DNA from: Clostridiales bacterium
GTDB taxonomy: Bacteria; Bacillota; Clostridia; Oscillospirales; Ruminococcaceae
Assembly (NCBI GenBank): GCA_003150405.1
Contig: QAMM01000010.1
Location: forward strand, 124,001-188,000
Reading direction: 5' to 3'
Length of the DNA stretch: 64,000 nt
Numbering within the stretch: the first letter of the stretch is position 1; each line of letters opens with the position of its first letter. The translations under genes were made by a program, and so were the position numbers. Below the pieces are notes generated by a model. It worked only from the letters and a program-made list of their open reading frames with translations, ran no database searches and was not told the origin of the DNA. Shown here in pieces: positions 24,035-33,805 of this stretch.

Positions 24035-25360
24035 ATGAAAGTATTATCCGTCGATTTTGGAACCTCCTCGGTCAAGCTTTCGGTGGTGGACGATCAGCTC
24101 AACATTCTGGATTCCGCCAAAGTGTCCTACCAGCTCCGGGTGACCAACGGTGACTGGATTGAGCTGGACGGCGACGTGCTGTTTGACGCAATGCTCGAAG
24201 GCATCCGCAAGCTCGGGAAGCACGCGGAGGAAATCGAGCTCATCGGGTTTGACACCTTCTCCCCTTCCATGACCTTTATGGACGCCGAGGGCAACGCCCT
24301 GCACCCGGTGCTCACCCACCTCGACCGGCGCAGCAAGGAGCAGACCCAGGAAATCCTTCGGGTGATGGGCAAGGAAAAATTCCAGAGCATCACCGGCATC
24401 CAGCCGTTTACCGGCGGCGCTTCGGTGACTTCGGTGCTTTGGATGAAGGAAAACCGGCCCGACGTTTTTGAGCCCGCAGTCAAGCTCGGCCACCTAAATA
24501 CATACATCTATAAACGGCTGACCGGCGTCTGGGCAACCGACCCGACCAACGCTTCGATGACCGGCATGTATGAGACGGTCACCGGAAAAGGCTGGTCGGA
24601 GGAGATCTGCGGCACCTTCGGCATCCCGATGGAAAAGCTGCCGCCCATCATGGAGGCGGGCACCGTTGCAGGAAACCTCAAGCCTAAAGTGGCAGAAGCC
24701 TGCGGGCTGAAGGCAGGCATTCCGGTTGCGCTTGGCGGCAACGACGCGGCGACCGCACAGGTGGGCGCCGGGAACACCAAATCCGGCGAGATTTTAAACA
24801 TCTCCGGCAGCAGTGAAATGGTTTCCATCCTCTCAGACACGCCGAAGGTCAACGACAAGTATTACCTGCGCTGTTCCGCAACGCCGGGCCTGTGGCAGAT
24901 TTTCGCCATCACGGCAAGCGGTTTTGCCCTTGACTGGTTCCGCGAGGAATTTTACAAGGATATGGACGCCCGCACCTTTTTTGACAAAGAGATGCCGGAC
25001 GTTATTGCCCACAATCTGAACACCACCGAGGTCGGCTTCCTCCCCTACATCGCGGGCGACCGGCAGAGCCTGGAACCGAAGCGCGGCGCCTTCACGGGGC
25101 TGACCTTGCAGGCAACCCGCAAGGATTTTCTGGCGGCAATTTTCCTCGGCATCCATCAGCCGATTCAGGAGACCATTGCGCTTGCCGAGGAATTCCTCAC
25201 CCTGAACAAAACCATCAAGCTCACCGGCGGCATGGTGGACGACGCCTTTTTGCAGATTAAGCACAAGCTCTTCCCTGGCTATGAATTCACCGTCAAGCCG
25301 GACTGCCCGGTGCTCGGCAACGTTGTGCTGGCGCTGGAGGGGCTTAAGCGGGCGAAGTAG
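24035..25360 (+). CDS. FGGY-family carbohydrate kinase
   Basis: 441 aa, both actin-like halves present but shorter than most family members (about 480-540). Phosphate loop VDFGTSSVKLSVVD at 6-19; substrate region ELDGDVLFDAM and THLDRRS; second half with GGNDAATAQVGAG, ILNISGSSEM and KLTGGMVDDAF. Family members phosphorylate polyols, ketoses or sugar acids (xylulose, gluconate, erythritol, glycerol); substrate not clear. AAGGAG 8 bp before ATG 24035. With the RpiB-type isomerase and split transketolase downstream it should make the phosphorylated entry compound of the pathway. Confidence 0.88.
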   Translation: MKVLSVDFGTSSVKLSVVDDQLNILDSAKVSYQLRVTNGDWIELDGDVLFDAMLEGIRKLGKHAEEIELIGFDTFSPSMTFMDAEGNALHPVLTHLDRRSKEQTQEILRVMGKEKFQSITGIQPFTGGASVTSVLWMKENRPDVFEPAVKLGHLNTYIYKRLTGVWATDPTNASMTGMYETVTGKGWSEEICGTFGIPMEKLPPIMEAGTVAGNLKPKVAEACGLKAGIPVALGGNDAATAQVGAGNTKSGEILNISGSSEMVSILSDTPKVNDKYYLRCSATPGLWQIFAITASGFALDWFREEFYKDMDARTFFDKEMPDVIAHNLNTTEVGFLPYIAGDRQSLEPKRGAFTGLTLQATRKDFLAAIFLGIHQPIQETIALAEEFLTLNKTIKLTGGMVDDAFLQIKHKLFPGYEFTVKPDCPVLGNVVLALEGLKRAK

Positions 25361-25441
25361 CCTTAAGGAAAAGGCGCTTCCCCCGAGCACAAACTCCAGC
25401 GGGATTCTCAATTGTCCCGCATTTGGGAAAGGAGCAGCGAA

Positions 25442-25891
25442 ATGCAGATCCGGCGAGCAACCGAAAACGATACGGATGCACTGTTTGAAAATCGCGTTCG
25501 CTTTTTAACGGAGGATTTACGGCAGGCGTTTCCAGACGCTTTGCACAAACGCCTGAGGGAATACATCCGGCTGCACACGGCGGACGGACGTCTCATCAGC
25601 GTAATTGCGGAGGAGAACGGCTGTATTGCCGCCTGCGCCATGCTCAACCTTTACGAGAGCTACCCAACAGCCGCGAACCCAGGCGGCAGGATTGGGCACC
25701 TGTTCAACGTCAATACCCGGCCGGCGTTCCGCCGCAAAGGGCTTGCCGAGGCGGTTGTAAGACAGCTCTTACAGGAGGCAAAGGCGGCGGGCGCGGGGAT
25801 CATCACACTGGATTATACCAAACAAGGCAAACCGCTCTATGAAAAGCTGGGCTTTGAACATGCGGAGCACGATATGCAACTCATCCTGTAG
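25442..25891 (+). CDS. GNAT-family N-acetyltransferase
   Basis: 149 aa. Start MQIRRATENDTDALFENRVRF; acetyl-CoA loop FNVNTRPAFRRKGLAEAVVRQLL (about 88-110, RxxGxA motif), then LYEKLGFEHAEHDMQLIL at the end. Substrate unknown. GAAAGGAGC lies before ATG 25442. It sits between the kinase and isomerase genes of the sugar cluster; a role there is not obvious and it may be a passenger. Confidence 0.85.
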   Translation: MQIRRATENDTDALFENRVRFLTEDLRQAFPDALHKRLREYIRLHTADGRLISVIAEENGCIAACAMLNLYESYPTAANPGGRIGHLFNVNTRPAFRRKGLAEAVVRQLLQEAKAAGAGIITLDYTKQGKPLYEKLGFEHAEHDMQLIL

Positions 25892-26120
25892 CCCTCCCCC
25901 GTTCAGCGGCAGAACCGCATCGGCTACAGGCGGCCTTTCGGGCTTGGAACCCGTATACTGCTCTGAAAAATCATTTTGGCTTTGCGCTGTGGAAGAAACC
26001 GGCGCTCGTCCAAACGCCGTCTGCGTGCTGTCATCGCTGAAAAAATCAGCCCTTTCTTTTTGGTACTTTCGCAGTGACTTCCGCGCGTACCACCTGAATA
26101 AAGGGCACTGATACCCAACT

Positions 26121-26140
26121 AAAACCGGAAACGGTTTTAC
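26121..26140 (+). promoter_or_regulatory. Palindromic operator candidate ahead of the isomerase/transketolase operon
   Basis: TAAAACCG-GAAA-CGGTTTTA, a perfect 8+8 palindrome, 41 bp before the start codon at 26181. It differs from the site at the GntR promoter, so a second regulator (LacI-like or CcpA-like) may act here. Confidence 0.5.
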
Positions 26141-26180
26141 ATAAACAACCACAATCAAACACACTGAAGGAGGAACCACC

Positions 26181-26651
26181 ATGGTAATTTCCATTGGATG
26201 CGACAATCTCGCGATTGACCTGAAAAACGCGGTCATCGAAGAAATCAAAAAACTGGGGCACGAGGTCAAGGACTTCGGCGTACAGTCCCCAGACGAACCC
26301 TACGATTACCCGGATGTTGCTTATCCGGTTGCAAAGGCGGTTGCAGACGGCGAGGCGGACCGCGCCATCCTCATCTGCGGCACCGGCATTGGCATGGCCA
26401 TTTCCGCCAACAAGGTAAACGGCGTTTACGCGGCGGTCTGCCACGACATTTACTCCACCGAGCGCTCCATCCTCTCCAACGACTGCAACTGCATGTGCAT
26501 GGGCGCGCTGGTCATTGGCAAAGCAACTGCGCTGACCCTGGTCCGCACCTGGCTGAGCCTGACCTTTAAAGAGAGTCCTTCCAGCAAAAAAATTGCCAAG
26601 TTCAAACAAATTGAGGCCGGAACCATGGAGGTGAAGCTCCATGCCAACTAA
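26181..26651 (+). CDS. RpiB/LacAB-family sugar-phosphate isomerase
   Basis: 156 aa. The family interconverts aldose and ketose phosphates. The catalytic Cys66 sits in ICGTGIGMAISANK and Asp8 in IGCDNLA; note that the usual SDHAG is CDNLA here, so the His after Asp is replaced by Asn, which could mean altered substrate. It resembles RpiB and the related tetrulose/hexose isomerases (EryI, LacA/LacB). ATG 26181 follows AAGGAGGAACCACC. Its end overlaps the transketolase start by 11 bp. Confidence 0.88.
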   Translation: MVISIGCDNLAIDLKNAVIEEIKKLGHEVKDFGVQSPDEPYDYPDVAYPVAKAVADGEADRAILICGTGIGMAISANKVNGVYAAVCHDIYSTERSILSNDCNCMCMGALVIGKATALTLVRTWLSLTFKESPSSKKIAKFKQIEAGTMEVKLHAN

Positions 26652-27507
26652 CAAGCCGTTTGACGAGCTGGCTTTGGAGCGCCATGCCTACAACATGCGC
26701 CGGATGATCTGCGAGACCATCATCCACAACGGCGAGGGTCACGGCGGCCCGGCGCTTTCCTGCACCGACATTCTGGCCGTGCTCTACATGAACGTCATGA
26801 AGATCGACATGGACGACCCCACTGGCCCAGACTGCGACAAATTCCTGCTCTCTGCCGGCCACAAGTGCCTCGCACTGTATGCGGCGCTGGCGGAAAAAGG
26901 GATCATCGACAAAGAGGTGCTTTCCACCTACAACAAGCTCGGTTCCCCGGTTCCGGGACATCCGGACATGACCAAGCTCAAAGGGGTGCAGTTCTCCACC
27001 GGTTCTCTGGGCCACGGCCTGCCGATTGGCTGCGGGCTCGCCAAAGCCGCCAAGATGCAGGGCAAGGACTACATGACCTACGTTTTGATGGGCGACGGCG
27101 AACACGGCGAAGGTTCGGTTTGGGAGGCGGCGGCTTACGCGGCGCACAACAAGCTCGACAACCTCGTTGCCATCATTGACGAAAACGGCCTGCAGATCAA
27201 CGGCACCACCGCGCAGGTTCTGCGCCCGGCGCCGTTTGAGGACCGCTATGCCGGCTTTGGCTGGGCGGTCAAATCCATTGACGGCCACAACCTGAAGGAA
27301 ATTTACGACGCGCTCAACGCCGCTCCGTTTGAACAGGGCAAGCCGAGCCTCATCGTCGCCAAGACCCACAAGGGCCGCGGCATCTCCTTTATGGAAAACA
27401 ACATTGACTACCACCATTGGCACCCGGGCAAGGAAGAGCAGGAAAAAGCGCTTGCCGAGCTTGACGCAATGGATGCAGCATTGAAAGCAAAGGAGGCGGC
27501 GAAATAA
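26641..27507 (+). CDS. Transketolase, N-terminal subunit
   Basis: 288 aa, the ThDP-binding half of a split transketolase. Seen: GEGHGGPALSCTDILAVLYM, LSAGHKCLALYAALAEKG, STGSLGHGLPIGCGLAKAAK, and the ThDP motif GDGEHGEGSVWEAAAYAA ... DENG(L)QING. GGAGGTG ribosome site in the end of the isomerase gene. It shares one base with the start of the C-terminal subunit gene (TAATG), so both chains are made together. Transketolase moves two-carbon units between sugar phosphates. Confidence 0.93.
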   Translation: MPTNKPFDELALERHAYNMRRMICETIIHNGEGHGGPALSCTDILAVLYMNVMKIDMDDPTGPDCDKFLLSAGHKCLALYAALAEKGIIDKEVLSTYNKLGSPVPGHPDMTKLKGVQFSTGSLGHGLPIGCGLAKAAKMQGKDYMTYVLMGDGEHGEGSVWEAAAYAAHNKLDNLVAIIDENGLQINGTTAQVLRPAPFEDRYAGFGWAVKSIDGHNLKEIYDALNAAPFEQGKPSLIVAKTHKGRGISFMENNIDYHHWHPGKEEQEKALAELDAMDAALKAKEAAK

Positions 27508-28448
27508 TGGCAAAGCAAGATCCAAGAAAGGTATTTGAACAGACCCTGCTTGCAATTGGCAAGGAAAACCCAAAGGTCGTCGGCGTTTCGTGCGACTCCG
27601 CAAAGGGCGGCGGCATGTGGTCCTTCGTTGAAGCGTTCCCGGAGCGCTATGTGGAAATGGGCATCTCCGAGCAGAACGCCATTGGCGTGGCGGCCGGCCT
27701 TTCCCAGCAGGGATTCATCCCGGTTGTCGTCGCGATCAACCCGTTTGTCACCATGCGCTGCTATGAGCAGGTGCGCGACGACATGGGCTATGTCAACATG
27801 AACGTAAAAATTGTAGGCTCCGGCGGCGGCCTTGCCTACTCCACCCTCGGCTCAACCCATGAGACGCTGGAGGACATTGCGGTGATGCGCACCATCCCGC
27901 ACCTGACCATCTTCACTCCCTGCGACGGGTATGAGGTGGAGCAGGCGCTCCGCAAAGCGGTGGAGATTGAGGGACCGGTTTACATCCGCATGCCGCGCCA
28001 GGCGCGTGAGGACATTGCCGATCCGGCTACCCGCAGCTTTACCCCGGGCAAGGCGGAGATTTTTGAAGGCGGCGACGATGTTGCCCTGCTGGTCTCCGGC
28101 ACCCTGATGAACGAAGCACGCGAAGCAGCTGCCCTTTTGAAAGAACAAGGCATTGGCGCAACCGTAGCGGACTTTATGACCGTCAAGCCGCTTGATACCG
28201 AAGCGGTCAAAGCGCTCTACGCTAAGACCAAGATGCTGGTATCGGTCGAAGAGCACTGCGACTGCGGCGGTCTTGGCACTGCGGTGGCGGAAACCATCTG
28301 CTCCATCCGTTCGGACAAACCGCTTTACCGTCTGGGAATTCCGGAAGGCTCCAAAGAGGTTGGCCCCTATGACGAAGTGCTGGATTTCTACGGCCTCTCC
28401 GCGAAAAAGATCGCGGCAAAGGTTGCGGAACTCTACAAAGCGCTGTAA
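27507..28448 (+). CDS. Transketolase, C-terminal subunit
   Basis: 313 aa, the pyrimidine-binding and C-terminal domains: YVEMGISEQNAIGVAAGLSQ (with the Glu that activates ThDP), GLAYSTLGSTHETLEDIAVMR, and EEHCDCGGLGTAVAETI. It completes the enzyme with the preceding gene. Split transketolases are common in Clostridial catabolic operons, and some have been recruited to unusual ketose phosphates (for example apulose 4-phosphate), so the name does not fix the substrate here. Confidence 0.93.
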   Translation: MAKQDPRKVFEQTLLAIGKENPKVVGVSCDSAKGGGMWSFVEAFPERYVEMGISEQNAIGVAAGLSQQGFIPVVVAINPFVTMRCYEQVRDDMGYVNMNVKIVGSGGGLAYSTLGSTHETLEDIAVMRTIPHLTIFTPCDGYEVEQALRKAVEIEGPVYIRMPRQAREDIADPATRSFTPGKAEIFEGGDDVALLVSGTLMNEAREAAALLKEQGIGATVADFMTVKPLDTEAVKALYAKTKMLVSVEEHCDCGGLGTAVAETICSIRSDKPLYRLGIPEGSKEVGPYDEVLDFYGLSAKKIAAKVAELYKAL

Positions 28449-28463
28449 GAAAGGGATGGGCTC

Positions 28464-29354
28464 ATGAACAAAATTTGCACCGGCGTATTTTCGCCGATTA
28501 CCACCTGCTTCCGCGACGACGGGGCTCTCGACCTGGAGGCGCTCCGGGAAAACGTGCAGAAGTATGCCGCTTCCCCGATTCACGGCTACCTGGCGCTGGG
28601 TTCCAACGGCGAGAACAAGGCGCTGACCAATGAGGAAAAAATCGAGGTGGCGAAGGTCATTATCGAGAACAAGGCGCCGGAACAGATTGTGATGGCAGGT
28701 TCCATCTTTGAATCCACCATGGAAACCATCGCTTTTGCAAAGGAGATGGAAAAGCTGGGTGCGGATTACATCACCCTGCTCTCCCCCTGCTACTTCAAAA
28801 GCATGATGAAGGATGAGGTGCTCATCAAGTACTTCACCGACGTCGCTTCTGCAGTGGACACTCCCTGCATGCTCTACAACGCCCCGCAGTTCTGCGGCGG
28901 CATCACCCTGAGCCTGAACGTCATCAAGGAATGCGCAAAACACCCGAACATTGTCGGCATTAAGGATTCCTCCAGCGGCAACGTCGAGAAGATTGCGCTG
29001 AGTGTCCCGAAGGACTTCCAGGTGCTCTCCGGCTCGGCAAACACCTTCTTAAGCTGTCTGTTAAACGGCGGCATCGGCGGTGTAATCTCGCTGGCAAACA
29101 GCATGCCGGAGGTGGTCTGCCGTTTGTATGATTACTTCATGGCGGGCGATCTTGCAAAGGCGGCGGCACTCAACCGGGAAATCATCCGGGCGAATCTTGG
29201 CGTCTCCGGCAAGTACGGCGTTGCAGGCGTCAAATACGCTATGGATTTGAACGGCTTTCACGGCGGCGCGCCGCGTCTGCCGCTGTTGCCCATCACCGAA
29301 GAAGGCAAACAGTCGGTCAAAGCCTGCCTCGCTGCTGCGGATTTCTCTTTATAA
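28464..29354 (+). CDS. DapA-family (dihydrodipicolinate synthase/N-acetylneuraminate lyase) aldolase
   Basis: 296 aa TIM barrel. Schiff-base Lys167 (VGIKDSSSGN), Tyr138 in YNAPQFCGG, and GSNGE (46-50) in place of the GTTGE of true DapA. The changed loop and catabolic context suggest a lyase of 2-keto-3-deoxy acids or of a related hydroxy-keto acid rather than lysine biosynthesis. Last gene of the cluster, 15 bp after transketolase, and followed by a strong terminator. Confidence 0.88.
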   Translation: MNKICTGVFSPITTCFRDDGALDLEALRENVQKYAASPIHGYLALGSNGENKALTNEEKIEVAKVIIENKAPEQIVMAGSIFESTMETIAFAKEMEKLGADYITLLSPCYFKSMMKDEVLIKYFTDVASAVDTPCMLYNAPQFCGGITLSLNVIKECAKHPNIVGIKDSSSGNVEKIALSVPKDFQVLSGSANTFLSCLLNGGIGGVISLANSMPEVVCRLYDYFMAGDLAKAAALNREIIRANLGVSGKYGVAGVKYAMDLNGFHGGAPRLPLLPITEEGKQSVKACLAAADFSL

Positions 29355-29366
29355 GCTTGATACCTC

Positions 29367-29399
29367 AAAAAAGCTCCTGTGAAATACAGGAGCTTTTTT
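29367..29399 (+). terminator. Terminator of the sugar cluster
   Basis: AAAAAAGCTCCTGT / ACAGGAGCTTTTTT with loop GAAAT. Confidence 0.9.
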
Positions 29400-29513
29400 G
29401 CATATATATCTATTTGTATATATCAAACGAATTATACGTTTTGTTTTTGTTTTGCGTTGATAACCACTTTCTATTTTGTATATTATTCATATATAATACA
29501 ATTCGTAATTTAA

Positions 29514-29546
29514 AAATGGTATAATCGATATTTTAATATACCATTT
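29514..29546. repeat. Inverted repeat in an AT-rich gap
   Basis: AAATGGTATA, 13-nt spacer, TATACCATTT. On the minus strand it is followed by TTAAATTACG, so it may be a weak terminator for the membrane-protein gene. The stretch 29400-29560 is markedly AT-rich. Confidence 0.45.
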
Positions 29547-29562
29547 GTATTATCATTTGGTT

Positions 29563-30303
29563 TTACGGTTCTCCCCAATAATAATACACATTTTCTTCAA
29601 TGGGTTCATACCAGTTCTCTTCCCCAGAAGTGTTAAATTGTTTCCCGTTGCGGGTAATGGCGATGCCATCCTCCATTTGAAGGGTCGCGCCAAAGGAGAA
29701 GTGCACCGCATCCTTTGAGACGATGATTTCATTGATGCCTGTCTGCAAAAATAAAAATTGGGCGTCTCGGCGAAATGGTTCAGCAGCCTGCTCGTCAATG
29801 GTTCCAAAGCTGGGATAACGGATGCTATAATAACCATTTTCCAGGTTGCCCGCGTCTATCTGAGAGAAAATCTCGTCGGCTGTGCGCTGGTAAAGCCCCT
29901 GCCAGATAAAATAGCGTTCCCGGCAGGTAAACGCCGGCAGCAGCGCAAGAACAACCACCAGGCCAATGCTGCACAGATTGACTGCGGCACTTTTCAGAGC
30001 AATTTTTTTCTGCGCGGCCCTTTCTCCCCTGCCTCTTTTACAGCACCACCTTACCAATGAGACAATCCCAACCAACAAATAGGAAACAACGCCCAACAAA
30101 TAGCAAAAGCTGCATGCGGCCAAAAGCAGCATTCCGAACAACGGCCCCTCGACCGCGTACTTTGCAGTCATGCAAAGAAAAAGCCCTGCCCAATAAAATG
30201 CAAGCGGCAGCAGCCACCTTTTTTGCCGGTACCTGCCCAACAAATAAACGGAAACCAGCGCAAGCGCAAGAACCAGCAGAAATGAAACAAACGCGATGGA
30301 CAT
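29563..30303 (-). CDS. Multi-pass membrane protein of unknown function
   Basis: 246 aa. Four hydrophobic segments (about 3-22, 30-46, 54-84, 108-126) are followed by a soluble domain of about 120 residues, probably outside, with the odd Tyr-rich end VYYYWGEP. GGGGAGGGAGC precedes the ATG at 30303. No family recognised. It is bounded by terminator-like repeats on both sides and so is a single-gene unit. Confidence 0.7.
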   Translation of the reverse strand: MSIAFVSFLLVLALALVSVYLLGRYRQKRWLLPLAFYWAGLFLCMTAKYAVEGPLFGMLLLAACSFCYLLGVVSYLLVGIVSLVRWCCKRGRGERAAQKKIALKSAAVNLCSIGLVVVLALLPAFTCRERYFIWQGLYQRTADEIFSQIDAGNLENGYYSIRYPSFGTIDEQAAEPFRRDAQFLFLQTGINEIIVSKDAVHFSFGATLQMEDGIAITRNGKQFNTSGEENWYEPIEENVYYYWGEP

Positions 30304-30378
30304 GGTGCTCCCTCCCCAGTACCATTTTTATGCTGCGAACGCCCCTCTTTATTACAAAAAGTATAAATCGTTTGCCAT

Positions 30379-30416
30379 ATAACAAAAGAGCAGGTGTTTC
30401 CCCGCTCTTTTGTTAT
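30379..30416. terminator. Terminator of guaB
   Basis: ATAACAAAAGAGC / GCTCTTTTGTTAT with a 12-nt loop; T-rich on the minus-strand exit side. Confidence 0.8.
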
Positions 30417-30432
30417 ACAAATCGTAATTTCA

Positions 30433-31938
<1,506 letters not shown>

Positions 31939-31958
31939 TCACGATTAAAATTTTAACT

Positions 31959-31987
31959 ATTTTATCACTTTCTACCCGGGAATGCAA
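31959..31987 (-). promoter_or_regulatory. Sigma-A promoter of guaB
   Basis: Minus strand TTGCAT (31987-31982), 17-bp spacer, TAAAAT (31964-31959). Confidence 0.65.
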
Positions 31988-32108
31988 TGGTGAATGTGTA
32001 GGAAAATACCGGCATATACGGGTGGAATTTGGTCGCTTTTCGACATCATCCGGCAAACCCGCATGCAATAGGGAATCCCCTTGTTTTTCTTTTTGGAAAA
32101 ACACATGG

Positions 32109-32137
32109 TTGCCCGGCACGAAATTGCATGTTATAGT
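32109..32137 (+). promoter_or_regulatory. Promoter of the RimL-like gene
   Basis: TTGCCC (32109-32114), 17-bp spacer, TATAGT (32132-32137). Confidence 0.6.
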
Positions 32138-32180
32138 GGTAAAAACGCCGCACTGCAGTTTGCAACAAAGGAGCAATTCC

Positions 32181-32771
32181 ATGAAACGAAACACCATACA
32201 TCTTGAGACAAAACGGCTTATCCTTCGGCCGTTTGTTTTACAGGACGCGGAGGACATCTTTCAAAATTGGGCGGCAGATCCGGAAGTCACCCGTTTTCTG
32301 AGCTGGAGACCGCACCAGACCGTGGAGGTTACAAAGGCCGTTATAAATTCCTGGCAGAAAGACTACCGGGGCTCCGGGCGCTGCCACTGGGGAATTGTTT
32401 GGAAGGAAACCGGCGGGCTGGTTGGAAATATTGCGGTAGTAGAAAGCGGCAGGGATTGGGCTGAGCTTGGCTACTGCCTTGGACGCGCTTATTGGGGGCA
32501 AGGCATTGTGACCGAAGCCGCACGCGCCGTCATTGATTATCTTTTCTCCAAAACAACACTTTCATCCATTCGGGCGCGGCATCATCCCGATAATCCGGCG
32601 TCCGGCGCAGTGATGCGCAAGGCCGGAATGCGTTTTGTCAAAATTGAGCCGAACGGCGGGCAACTGAACACCGGTGAACCGCATGACGCCGCACTTTATT
32701 CTCTGGACCGGGAGGAGTGGGCAAAAAAGAAGGAAAAAGCAACGCCGATTTCTTTCACCTCTCTCCTCTAG
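32181..32771 (+). CDS. RimJ/RimL-type GNAT acetyltransferase
   Basis: 196 aa. LETKRLILRPFVLQDAEDIF at the start is typical of RimJ/RimL relatives; acetyl-CoA site LGYCLGRAYWGQGIVTEAARAVIDYLF (about 95-121), then RHHPDNPASGAVMRKAGMRF. These modify protein N-termini or small amines, including some antibiotics; substrate not known. Start ATG 32181 with AAAGGAGC; upstream in-frame sequence is leader. The only plus-strand gene within 29.6-47.1 kb, so it may be an insertion. Confidence 0.88.
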   Translation: MKRNTIHLETKRLILRPFVLQDAEDIFQNWAADPEVTRFLSWRPHQTVEVTKAVINSWQKDYRGSGRCHWGIVWKETGGLVGNIAVVESGRDWAELGYCLGRAYWGQGIVTEAARAVIDYLFSKTTLSSIRARHHPDNPASGAVMRKAGMRFVKIEPNGGQLNTGEPHDAALYSLDREEWAKKKEKATPISFTSLL

Positions 32772-32950
32772 CACCTCTGATTTCGATGTGAACCTTTTAA
32801 ATTGGACGCTATAGGTTGCCGCTCCTCTTGTTCCAATTCTTTGCAGCACATTTTCGTAAAAACAGTAAATTCTCATCATTACAATTAGAGACCTCATAGC
32901 TGACCAACTTGTCCGCAGAGACAAGTTTTACTGACTGAGACTGAGAAACA
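32772..32950. other. Intergenic stretch, nothing recognised
   Basis: No gene, repeat or RNA signature seen on either strand between the RimL-like stop and the terminator at 32951. Confidence 0.4.
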
Positions 32951-32990
32951 CAAACTCCCCGGACGCTGAAATAAGCATCCGGGGAGTTTG
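32951..32990. terminator. Bidirectional terminator between RimL-like and ThuA genes
   Basis: CAAACTCCCCGGA / TCCGGGGAGTTTG with a 14-nt loop, long GC-rich stem. Confidence 0.75.
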
Positions 32991-33013
32991 TGTAGCAAAC
33001 CTGTTTCAAACAC

Positions 33014-33652
33014 TCAGGATTCCACCCAATTCACTGCATTCTTCACCAATTTTACAAACGGTTCACAGGTTAAATTAGACGTCGAATGCCCCGGAGTAAT
33101 ACAGCAAATCTTACCGGCGCCGTAGGTATGTACCCATACTCCCGGCTGTCTTCCATTTACAGATGCTGTTTCTGCAATGATGGTTGTGTCTACTCCCGGA
33201 AGCATCTCCATCACATAATGTTCGTCCTTTTCAGGGAACTCGAATTCATGGACACCTTCTAGCACCGGATGCGGTACAACCGGAAGAAACGTCACTTTGC
33301 ACTGCTCCGGATGGGTGATAAAGGTACTCCTGATACCATCATTTAATATCTTATGACCGCTTGGTAAATCGGTAAGGGCCGCATGCAACAATACCGTTCC
33401 CATACCATTTTTCACATCATTCAAAAATTTCGTGGTCCATTCATCATCGCACCATACAGGCGTTGGGATCTGATCATTCTCAATCGGATCCTTAAAGGAA
33501 AGAAACAGATCATATTGAGCACCCAAATATTCTTTTGGATTGCGGGTGAATGTAATATCAAGATTTTCAGAAGCCAAAAGCTGAACCAATGGTTCGATCG
33601 AATCCTTGTAGTGCCAATAATCATGTACTAATAGAAACAGCTTCTTTTTCAT
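33014..33652 (-). CDS. ThuA-domain protein
   Basis: 212 aa, glutamine-amidotransferase-like flavodoxin fold of the ThuA (trehalose utilisation) family: LLVHDYWHYKDSIEPLVQLL, WTTKFLNDVKNGMGTVLLHA, VVPHPVLEGVHEFEFPEKDEHY, and PGVWVHTYGAGKICCITPGH. ThuA relatives act on sugars linked to keto-disaccharide use, but the biochemistry is poorly known. ATG 33652. More AT-rich than its neighbours, which could point to transfer. Isolated between terminators. Confidence 0.8.
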   Translation of the reverse strand: MKKKLFLLVHDYWHYKDSIEPLVQLLASENLDITFTRNPKEYLGAQYDLFLSFKDPIENDQIPTPVWCDDEWTTKFLNDVKNGMGTVLLHAALTDLPSGHKILNDGIRSTFITHPEQCKVTFLPVVPHPVLEGVHEFEFPEKDEHYVMEMLPGVDTTIIAETASVNGRQPGVWVHTYGAGKICCITPGHSTSNLTCEPFVKLVKNAVNWVES

Positions 33653-33732
33653 AATATAGCTTCTTCTTTCTTTTTACGAAAGATTATTCCAATTGTTTCC
33701 CGATAAATTATACTGTAGTTGGTACTGCCCGT

Positions 33733-33778
33733 AAGCAGAAACATCCTGATTATATTATAAATCAGGATGTTTCTGCTT
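33733..33778. terminator. Long bidirectional terminator
   Basis: 19-bp perfect stem (AAGCAGAAACATCCTGATT with its complement, 8-nt loop), T-rich on the right. It ends the aldo/keto reductase transcript on the minus strand. Confidence 0.85.
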
Positions 33779-33805
33779 TATTTTCGAACAGCAGGTTCTG
33801 AGCCG

